From REDI01 sp964586865 (GTDB lineage Bacteria; Myxococcota_A; UBA796; GCA-2862545), in contig CAZPJM010000002.1 of the NCBI GenBank assembly GCA_964586865.1, positions 4,919-68,918 of the forward strand: a stretch of DNA of 64,000 bases. The letters run 5' to 3'. Positions within the stretch are counted from its first letter, which is position 1. The number at the start of each line of letters is the position of its first letter. The translations under genes were made by a program, and so were the position numbers. Shown one piece after another: positions 53,776 to 64,000 of this stretch. The notes below the pieces were generated by a model that saw only the letters and a program-made list of their open reading frames with translations, was not told the DNA's origin and did no database searches.

Positions 53776-55819
53776 GTATCGTCCTCGCAGCGAGTCTAAT
53801 GCCGCTCGGAGGTCCCCGCTGTCGGCCGACGCACCGCGCCCCGATGTCCGCGGTCTCCTCGAGGCCGTGCCCGGCCCCGCCTTGCTCATCGGCCCGTCGG
53901 GGAGGATCGTGCTGGCCAACGCCGAGGCCCGTCGCTGCCTGGCGCGCCCCACGGGGGGGCTCGAGGATCGGACACCCCGGGAGCTGGGCCTGACGCCGCC
54001 CGTCCACCTGGACGGCCAGGACCGGGAGTGGCGCGTCACCACCCGACCCATCCCGGGCGAGAGCGGCTGGCACCTGCTGGTCCTGACCCGGCTCCACGCC
54101 GAGGGCGACACCACCGCCCGCCTCGCCACCTTCGAGGCGGTGGCCACCGAGGGGGTGCTCTTCTACGACCGCACCCACATCCTGGACGCCAACGAGGCCG
54201 CCCACCGTCTCCTGCGGGCCCCTCCCGGCAGCCTGGTGGGCCGTCCGGTGCTCTCCCAGGCCCCCCCGGAGGAGCAGGAGCGCCTCGCCGAGGCGTGGGA
54301 CCGCGCCGACATCCTCGGGATCCCCCTGCGCACCGTCGCGATCCGGGACGACGGCACCGAGATCCAGGTCGAGATGGTGCTCCAGGACGTCCCCGGAGGC
54401 GGCGACCGGCGGGTCATGACCTTCCGCGACATCACCGCCCAGGCCGCCACCGAGGAGGCGCTGCGGCTCTCCGAGGAGCGCTTCCGACGCCTCTCGGCGG
54501 CCACCTTCGAGGGGATCCTGATCCACGACGGGCGCCATGCGCTGGACTGGAACCAGCGCATGCTGGAGCTGACGGGCCGGACCCCCGAGGAGCTGGCGTC
54601 GATGGACGTGGTGGATCTCGTGATCCCCGAGGACCGGCCGGGCGTCCGCGCCGAGATCGCCGCCGGTCGGACCCGGCGGTACGAGGTCACCGGCCTGCGC
54701 CCCGATGGCACCACCTTCCCCGCCGAGCTCGAGGCCAAGGCCACCACCTGGGAGGGACAGCCCGCCCGCATCGTCGCCGTGCGGGACGTGAGCGAGCGCT
54801 ACCAGGCCCGCGACGCCCTGGCCGAGCGGGAGGCCCTGCTGGACGCCGTCACCCGGGCGGCGCCGGTGGGGCTCTTCCGGGCCGACCCCCACGGCCGCAT
54901 CGACTACGTCAACCCCACCTGGTGCACCCTGACCGGCCTGCACCCCGACGAGGCCGTCGGCACGGGCTGGCTCCGGGTGGTCCATCCCCGCGACCGGGAG
55001 GCCGTGGCCGAGGCCTTCGACGCGGCGGTGGCCCGGCGTCACTTCCGCGCCGGCGCCTACCGCCTGTTCACCGGCTCCGGGATCCGGTGGGTGTGGGGGC
55101 AGGTGGCGCCGGTCTTCGAGGCCGACGGCGGCGTCACGAGCTTCGTCGGCACCATCATGGACATCACCGACCGGATGCGGGCCACCCGGGAGCTCGAGGC
55201 CTCCCTCCGCGAGAAGGAGGTGCTCCTCCAGGAGGTCCACCACCGGGTGAAGAACAACCTGGAGATCATCAACAGCCTGCTGCTCCTCCAGGCCCTCGAG
55301 GTGGACGACCCCGCGGTCCGCGCCGCCTTCGAGGCCGCCCAGGGACGGATCAACGCCATGGCCGGCGTCCACCGGCGCATGTACGCCTCGGAGGACCTGG
55401 AGCACGTCGACCTGGGTGTGTACGTGCGCGATCTGCTCGCCGGCCTGCAGGGCGCTCTGGGCCGGCCCCAGGCCACCCTGGTGGTGGACATCGGCGACGA
55501 GAAGCTCGCCCTCCCCCAGGCGGTCACGGTGGGGCTCCTCCTGAACGAGCTGGTCACCAACGCCCTCCAGCACGCCTTCCCCGACGACCGCCCCGGCACG
55601 GTGTGGATCACCCTCGAGCACACCCCCGACGAGGACGGCGGCACCACCCGGTGCCTGGTCGTCGAGGACGACGGCGTGGGCGCGGACACCGCGCGGTCCG
55701 CACCCGCCAGCCTGGGCTCCCGCCTGGTGGACCGGCTGGCCGAGCAGCTCGGCGGCCAGGTGCGCCGGACGACGGGATCGCGCGGGGGCCTGCGGGTCGA
55801 GGTCCGCTTCCCCGGGTGA
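53774..55819 (+). CDS. Multi-PAS histidine kinase with HisKA_2/HWE-type core
   Basis: About 681 residues from ATG 53774. Four PAS-like modules (about 25-110, 115-230, 240-350, 360-470), then H-H-R-V-K-N-N-L-E-I-I-N-S-L, the HisKA_2 signature, and an ATPase domain (L-L-L-N-E-L-V-T-N-A-L-Q-H-A, V-E-D-D-G-V-G). No membrane span; a soluble sensor for light, redox or ligands. The ATG overlaps the divergent kinase start. GGAGGT at 53808-53813 lies just before an in-frame CTG (53819), which may be the real start. Confidence 0.88.
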   Translation: MYRPRSESNAARRSPLSADAPRPDVRGLLEAVPGPALLIGPSGRIVLANAEARRCLARPTGGLEDRTPRELGLTPPVHLDGQDREWRVTTRPIPGESGWHLLVLTRLHAEGDTTARLATFEAVATEGVLFYDRTHILDANEAAHRLLRAPPGSLVGRPVLSQAPPEEQERLAEAWDRADILGIPLRTVAIRDDGTEIQVEMVLQDVPGGGDRRVMTFRDITAQAATEEALRLSEERFRRLSAATFEGILIHDGRHALDWNQRMLELTGRTPEELASMDVVDLVIPEDRPGVRAEIAAGRTRRYEVTGLRPDGTTFPAELEAKATTWEGQPARIVAVRDVSERYQARDALAEREALLDAVTRAAPVGLFRADPHGRIDYVNPTWCTLTGLHPDEAVGTGWLRVVHPRDREAVAEAFDAAVARRHFRAGAYRLFTGSGIRWVWGQVAPVFEADGGVTSFVGTIMDITDRMRATRELEASLREKEVLLQEVHHRVKNNLEIINSLLLLQALEVDDPAVRAAFEAAQGRINAMAGVHRRMYASEDLEHVDLGVYVRDLLAGLQGALGRPQATLVVDIGDEKLALPQAVTVGLLLNELVTNALQHAFPDDRPGTVWITLEHTPDEDGGTTRCLVVEDDGVGADTARSAPASLGSRLVDRLAEQLGGQVRRTTGSRGGLRVEVRFPG

Positions 55820-55823
55820 GGGC

Positions 55824-59540
<3,717 letters not shown>

Positions 59541-59553
59541 CGGGGACCTCGGG

Positions 59554-60498
59554 TCAGGCGGGGGCCGCGGGCTGTGCGGCATGGAGCGTCAGGATCTCGA
59601 AGTGGGGGGGGCGCCGCTCCCGGCCGATGGGGCCGGCGAGGCTGACCCGCAGGCCGGACTGCTCGGCCCAGGCGCGGAGCACCTGAGGGTCGAAGCCGGT
59701 CTGGACGTGGTCGTAGGCATGCACCACCCGTTCGTGGGCGTGTTCGACGAGGTCGACGAGGACCAGGTCCCCACCGGGGGCGAGGACCCGGGCGGCCTCG
59801 GCGAGGACCCGTCGGGGGGCGTGCGCATAGCACAGCGCCGCCATCAGGAGCACGTGGTCGACGCTGGCGTCGTCGAGGGGGAGGTCGTGCATGTCGCCCT
59901 GGACGAACCGGACGTTGTCGAGGTGCGACAGGCGGCGGCGGCCGGCGGCGACGACCCGCTCGGAGAGGTCCAGGCAGGTGACCGAGGCCGCCCGCGGCGC
60001 CACCAGCTCGGCGACCGCCCCGTCCCCGCTGGCGATGTCCAGGACGCGACCCAGGCGGCACAGCCCGGCGAGGCCGCGGGAGAGGGACTGCCAGGTGCGC
60101 CCGGGGGAGTAGTGCCGGGACATGCGGCCGGCGACGCTGTCGGCCCAGGTGGTGGCCGGGGCCTCGCGCTCGGCCAGGACCGCCTCGAGCCGCTGGAGAT
60201 CGGCGTCGAGGAGGGGGTCGCCCGCCGCCTCGACCGCCCGCCACGCCGCCAGGACCGGCGCCGTCCAAGCGGCATCGATGGTGTCGTACAGGCCACCCGA
60301 GCCATTGCGCCCGGCGGCCACCAGCCCGGCCTCGCGGAGGCGGCGCAGGTGGGTGGACACGCGAGGCTGGGGCAGGCCGGTGACCCGGACCAGCTCGGCC
60401 ACGGAGAGGGGGGAGGCGCGCAGCAGGGCCAGCAGCCGCACCCGGGTGGGGTCGCCGAGCAGCTTGAACAGGTCGATGGTGGCGGCGAGGTCGGGCAC
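59554..60498 (-). CDS. ArsR-family regulator fused to SAM-binding methyltransferase domain (SahR-like)
   Basis: 314 residues from a GTG. Residues 1-85 are a winged helix (L-G-D-P-T-R-V-R-L-L-A-L-L, P-Q-P-R-V-S-T-H-L-R-R-L). Residues 130-310 carry a class I methyltransferase fold (V-L-D-I-A-S-G-D-G-A-V, C-L-D-L-S, V-L-A-P-G-G). This fusion beside metH matches SahR, which senses S-adenosylhomocysteine in SAM-cycle control. No metal-binding Cys pair is seen in the DNA-binding part, supporting a non-metal signal. Confidence 0.87.
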   Translation of the reverse strand: MPDLAATIDLFKLLGDPTRVRLLALLRASPLSVAELVRVTGLPQPRVSTHLRRLREAGLVAAGRNGSGGLYDTIDAAWTAPVLAAWRAVEAAGDPLLDADLQRLEAVLAEREAPATTWADSVAGRMSRHYSPGRTWQSLSRGLAGLCRLGRVLDIASGDGAVAELVAPRAASVTCLDLSERVVAAGRRRLSHLDNVRFVQGDMHDLPLDDASVDHVLLMAALCYAHAPRRVLAEAARVLAPGGDLVLVDLVEHAHERVVHAYDHVQTGFDPQVLRAWAEQSGLRVSLAGPIGRERRPPHFEILTLHAAQPAAPA

Positions 60499-60530
60499 GG
60501 CGCAGCGCTCCCTGCGGGATGCATGCGACT

Positions 60531-60538
60531 ATCCGGAT
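60531..60538. promoter_or_regulatory. Possible operator palindrome upstream of the ArsR-methyltransferase/metH operon
   Basis: ATCCGGAT is an 8-base perfect palindrome about 33 bases upstream of the GTG at 60498, inside the only gap (60499-60625) that can hold the operon promoter. A second GGATG lies eight bases on. ArsR-type dimers bind short palindromes near the promoter. Support is weak without comparison. Confidence 0.3.
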
Positions 60539-60625
60539 GGGCGGATGCACACAAGGTGCTCGGCCGCGTGTTCACCGGGGTGGCACGTGGACGCGGTCCC
60601 GGTCCCTGCGAGCGCCCGGGCGCGG

Positions 60626-61543
60626 TCAGACCCGGATCCACCCCGACGGTCGCTCCCCGCCCAGCACCAGCCCGAACCGGCTGACCTCGTCGTCAGGGCG
60701 GTCGAAGGCCCCGCGGAGGGCCCCGAGGCGCAGGCCGAGGCGGTCGACATCCGGGTGCAGGTCCAGGCCCTGCTTGAGGACGATCGAGATCGGCACCCGG
60801 GGCAGGGTCAGCCCCATGCCGGGGGCGACGCCGTCCGACCGCACGGTCAGCGTCCACAGAAAGGCGTTCAGCTTCCGCGCGCACAGGGCGGGATGCAGGG
60901 TCGCCATCCATGCGCGCTGGGGCTCCGGGACCTGCAGGGTCTCGAGGACGTGGTCGAGCTGACCCGTCCAGCGCGCCACCTCGTCGACGGGGATGCGACG
61001 CGGGACGTGCACCCGCACCACGGGGACGGTCTCCTCGCCGCGCACCTCGAAGCCCACGTCCACGAAGGCGGCGAGCTCGGCCAGCAGGGTGGCCGACACG
61101 CGGTCCCAGTGGGCGACCGCCCCCTCGCCGAGGCGCAGCTCCACGAGCAGGTCGTACACATCCATCAGGGTCCACCCACCGTCGAGCCGCAGGTGGATGC
61201 CCGTCAGGCCATCGTCGCGGCGGGCGTGCACGGCCACCGCGACGGGACGGTCGGAGGCGGTGCGGGCCTTGTCCGCCACGCGGAGCAGCGCGTCGAAGCC
61301 CTCGCCGGACAGGCCGGCCTCCTCGAGGAGCGGGCCGACCGTGTACAGGGCCATGGGCTCGCGCAGCGGCACCCGCACGGTCATCGCGTCCAGGCTCAGG
61401 GGCACGTCGACATCGGCCTCGCGGCCCAGATGGTCGGCGAAGGCGATGACGAAGGGACGCAGGACCTCCTCGGTGATGTCGAGCACCGCGCGGGCAGCGG
61501 CGATGCGAGCGACCGCGATGGGCGTGGTCACACGCCACCCCAC
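60626..61543 (-). CDS. Protein of unknown function, about 305 residues
   Basis: The frame starts at GTG 61543, or at GTG 61531 which would remove four residues. There is no signal peptide or membrane helix. Alternating beta-strand and helix pattern with several pseudo-repeats of the type V-x-V-x-V-P/R followed by an acidic helix, such as T-V-R-V-P-L and V-V-R-V-H-V-P-R. Two Trp-rich spots (D-G-G-W-T-L, R-A-W-M-A-T-L-H-P). It follows the large edge gene by 16 bases and is probably in its operon. I do not recognise the family. Confidence 0.65.
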   Translation of the reverse strand: MGWRVTTPIAVARIAAARAVLDITEEVLRPFVIAFADHLGREADVDVPLSLDAMTVRVPLREPMALYTVGPLLEEAGLSGEGFDALLRVADKARTASDRPVAVAVHARRDDGLTGIHLRLDGGWTLMDVYDLLVELRLGEGAVAHWDRVSATLLAELAAFVDVGFEVRGEETVPVVRVHVPRRIPVDEVARWTGQLDHVLETLQVPEPQRAWMATLHPALCARKLNAFLWTLTVRSDGVAPGMGLTLPRVPISIVLKQGLDLHPDVDRLGLRLGALRGAFDRPDDEVSRFGLVLGGERPSGWIRV

Positions 61544-61559
61544 GGCGTGCGGGCCCCCA

Positions 61560-64000
61560 TCAGGACGCCCCCGGCCGCGTCGTGCCCGTCACCGCGGCCT
61601 GGAACGCTGCGATATCGTCGTCCTCGGCGCCGATCCCCTTCACCTCGGCATCGAACAGCATCTGGAGCTGCTCCAGGTTGTGGGCCTCGTCGGCGGGGTC
61701 GAACGAGACCCTCACGTGGTCGGTCGACGTGAACCGCTCGGCGAAGGCCTTGCGCTGCGCCTCGGTGCCGCCGGTGACCCGGGGCATGAGGTTGCCGGCG
61801 ATGGACAGCTTGGACACCAGGACCGCCTCGCCGAACGCCTTGCGGCCGTCCTCGGTGCGGATGTCCAGGCTCGTGTCCAGCTCGCCCTTGGAGAAGTCCA
61901 TGAGCCGCTTGGGATCCGCGATGTAGGCCTGGAAGAACGCCTGCTCCTCCGGGGACTTCAGCTGCTTGATCAGCTCGGGGTCCTGGAGCTTCTCCGCCTG
62001 CTTCCTGGCTCGGTCCAGCCGAACGCTGAACACGCTGAAGTCGGTCTGGAGCCGCTCGTCGACCTTGGCCGGATCGGAGAGGACCCACGCGCGGAAGTGG
62101 GCCTCCGACGCGGCGTTGGTCTCCGAGAGCCCGCCGGACGGCACCCGGTCCTGGATGGCCTTGTCGACCTCGGCCCACCTGCCCTCCATGAACGTCGCGG
62201 GCGACTGGCCGAACTCGGCCATCCGCAAGCCCCCGTCCTGGCCCTTCTCGACCTTGCCGAACTGCCCCTCGGACTTCAGGACGTGCACGTACAGCTTGAG
62301 GGCGGCGAGCTGCTCGTCGGCAGGGAGCGTCTGGAAGCCCCCGTCCTCGGAGAGCTCGGCGGCCTTGGCGGCGATGATGCGGTTGCTGCGCTCCTTGCCG
62401 ACCTCGGCGCCGATCTGCTTGACGAAGCCGCCGATCCGGCCCTGCACATAGGTCTGGAGGAAGGCCAGGCCATCCGCGGACGACAGGTTGACGGTCTTGC
62501 CGTTGGACAGGGTGATCAGGTACCCGGTGGCCACCTCGGCGGTCTGGTCGAAGGCCGCCTCCTTGAGCTTGCCCCAGGACAGGGTCTCCCCGAACGCATC
62601 CTCGATGACCTTTTCGTCGGTGCGCACCTGCGGCACCGGCTCCTCCTCCTCCACGCCGGGAACGCCGCTCTTCTTCTTGTCCTTCGGGAAGAGCTGGTCC
62701 TTGAGGTGGGAAAAGCCCGTGTCGATCAGCGCCTTGAGCATCGCGTCGCGCTGCTTCTGGTCCATGCCGTCCAGGGCCTTGCGGAAGGTGTTGTCCGCGT
62801 GGGTCACGCCCTGGCGCCAGCCGTACTTGAGCTCGGAGAGGTCGAGCGACGCGACGGCGGCGCCCCTGACCTCGTCGAGCGGGACCTTCAGGGCGGCCTT
62901 GCCGACGTTCCAGGTGGCGTCGGGCAGGAGGCCCGCCTCCTTGAACGCCTCGGAGAGCTGCTTCTCGTACGCGGTGGCGGCCTTGACCGCATCGTCGACG
63001 GCGCCGATGGCCTTGTAGTTCCTGGCGGCGTGCTCCCACCCCTTGGCCACGCCGAAGGTCAGCGCCGCGACACCCACGTCGGTGACGATCTTCTGCACGC
63101 CTTCGGTGCCGGCATCGTAGTCATGGCCCTGCACCGCCTCGTCGATGACGACGCTGGCCGTGGCCGAGGCACCGGCCGTCAGCAGCGTGACCAGCAGGGT
63201 GGGCCCGGCCGGGCCGGTGAAGGCCGCAGAGATGGCGGCGATCGCCGCGATGGCGACCCACTTCATCACCTCGGCGACCTTGGACTTCGCCTTCTTGTAC
63301 TCGTCGACGGAGACCTTGAACCGGGCCAGACGGGCGTCGAGCTCCTCCTTCTCCCCGGCGTCGATCGTGCCGAACAGGCCCTTCTCGCCCTTTTTGTGCT
63401 CCGTCGCCTCGCCGTACGCGCCAGCGTAGTGGCTGTAGTACATCGCCATCTGCTCGTCGGTGTACGTGAAGCCATCGGCCAGGGAGTCCGCGGTCATCTG
63501 GTGGCGACCGAGGTCCTTGATGTGGGCGTGCATGCTGCGCGCCTGCCGGTCGGTCCCATTGGCATTGTCGATCTCGGCCTGGAGCTGCTCGGCGGCCTTG
63601 GGATCCTTGTCCTTGAGCGCATCGAGGTCGTCGACGCCCTGCACACCGATGGCCTTGGCGACGGCCGTACTGGGCAGGGCGACGAGCTTGGTCCGCACGA
63701 GCTGCTTCATCTCGAGCAGCGCGCGCTCGGTCATGTACTCGCCGATCCAGGCGTCGCTGCTGCGCCGCGCCAGGATGTCGACGAGGTCCTTGGAGACGTC
63801 GAGCGGGAAGTCGACGTAGCGGTAGCGGAGCGCCTCGAGCTTGTGCTCTTCCTCCGGGGTGGGCGACTTGCCTTTCTGCGCCTCACGCTCGGCGTTGTAC
63901 GCCTCGTATTGCGCCTTAAGCGAGCGTCCGTCCTCGCCCTCGCTTACGATGTTGGACCAGTCGCTGATGAGCTCCTGCTCGCTCACACCGGACAGCGCTG
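61560..64000 (-). CDS. Large protein of unknown function with central hydrophobic hairpin (5' end at window edge)
   Basis: At least 808 residues; the frame is open to the right edge and the GTG at 63986 has no ribosome binding site, so the start is probably outside. The N-terminal 230 residues are charged and helical. A hydrophobic stretch at about 240-290 (V-A-I-A-A-I-A-A-I-S-A-A-F-T-G-P-A-G) could be a membrane hairpin. G-H-D-Y-D-A-G-T-E-G follows. The last 500 residues are charged, helical, without enzyme motifs. Such a layout occurs in polymorphic toxins and contractile-injection cargo, but no defining domain is visible here. Confidence 0.65.
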   Translation of the reverse strand, partial: ALSGVSEQELISDWSNIVSEGEDGRSLKAQYEAYNAEREAQKGKSPTPEEEHKLEALRYRYVDFPLDVSKDLVDILARRSSDAWIGEYMTERALLEMKQLVRTKLVALPSTAVAKAIGVQGVDDLDALKDKDPKAAEQLQAEIDNANGTDRQARSMHAHIKDLGRHQMTADSLADGFTYTDEQMAMYYSHYAGAYGEATEHKKGEKGLFGTIDAGEKEELDARLARFKVSVDEYKKAKSKVAEVMKWVAIAAIAAISAAFTGPAGPTLLVTLLTAGASATASVVIDEAVQGHDYDAGTEGVQKIVTDVGVAALTFGVAKGWEHAARNYKAIGAVDDAVKAATAYEKQLSEAFKEAGLLPDATWNVGKAALKVPLDEVRGAAVASLDLSELKYGWRQGVTHADNTFRKALDGMDQKQRDAMLKALIDTGFSHLKDQLFPKDKKKSGVPGVEEEEPVPQVRTDEKVIEDAFGETLSWGKLKEAAFDQTAEVATGYLITLSNGKTVNLSSADGLAFLQTYVQGRIGGFVKQIGAEVGKERSNRIIAAKAAELSEDGGFQTLPADEQLAALKLYVHVLKSEGQFGKVEKGQDGGLRMAEFGQSPATFMEGRWAEVDKAIQDRVPSGGLSETNAASEAHFRAWVLSDPAKVDERLQTDFSVFSVRLDRARKQAEKLQDPELIKQLKSPEEQAFFQAYIADPKRLMDFSKGELDTSLDIRTEDGRKAFGEAVLVSKLSIAGNLMPRVTGGTEAQRKAFAERFTSTDHVRVSFDPADEAHNLEQLQMLFDAEVKGIGAEDDDIAAFQAAVTGTTRPGAS

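Noticed and set aside
60499..60625. SAH riboswitch-like GGAGCGCTGC before the ArsR-methyltransferase gene
   Set aside because: The start codon follows immediately, leaving no room for the rest of the riboswitch fold.

Overview
The window is very GC-rich (about 70% or more) and densely coded on both strands. Start codons are often GTG and usually follow GGAG or GGAGG. Genes are frequently coupled by 4-base ATGA or GTGA overlaps. Aspartate/threonine-repeat lipoproteins, lipoprotein c-type cytochromes, many ECF sigma factors, a Ser/Thr kinase fused to an ATPase, NtrC-type regulation and a complete cbb3 oxidase point to a Myxococcota/deltaproteobacterial-type chromosome. That assignment is an inference from gene content. 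I saw no tRNA, rRNA, CRISPR array or insertion sequence.

Layout. At 1-3.5 kb lie the end of a repeat-containing surface-type protein, two tandem ECF sigma genes and an NrsF-like anti-sigma gene. At 3.5-5.8 kb are a SnoaL-like protein, a TIGR01777 epimerase with an SRPBCC domain, and a hotdog thioesterase. At 5.8-10.9 kb is a type-I-like ABC exporter operon (ABC, HlyD, TolC) whose ATPase lacks key catalytic residues. At 11.2-17.7 kb is an RND efflux operon headed by a TetR repressor with two inverted-repeat operators. At 17.8-22.2 kb are a STAND ATPase regulator and a carotenoid-type FAD oxidoreductase. At 22.2-28.2 kb are UspA, a small unknown protein, a histone-deacetylase-like protein coupled to an NtrC-family regulator, a His-rich lipoprotein and two cytochrome c lipoproteins. 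At 28.2-30.6 kb are an Fpg-like glycosylase and an amidohydrolase. At 30.6-38.1 kb is a full cbb3 operon, ccoN-O-Q-P-G-(mini FixH)-I-S. At 38.4-44.8 kb are a secreted beta-trefoil/crystallin-like protein, an ECF sigma factor overlapping a kinase-ATPase, and a SafE-like membrane protein. At 44.9-55.8 kb are a diguanylate cyclase, an HtrA protease, a TerB-like protein, a methyltransferase, an Ig-repeat lipoprotein, an ABC1 kinase and two divergent histidine kinases. At 55.8-64 kb are metH with a SahR-like regulator and two unknown genes, the last running off the edge.

The most notable signal is a probable sigma-54 regulon. Four close matches to the -24/-12 element (GG-N10-GC) lie 28-34 bases (measured from -12) upstream of four starts: ccoN, uspA, an 85-residue protein and the NtrC-family regulator. 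CACA-rich candidate enhancer sites lie about 60-120 bases further upstream. This suggests that the regulator activates itself with the deacetylase-like gene, and also the high-affinity oxidase and the stress protein, probably under low oxygen or redox stress. The link between this regulator and these promoters is an inference from sequence.
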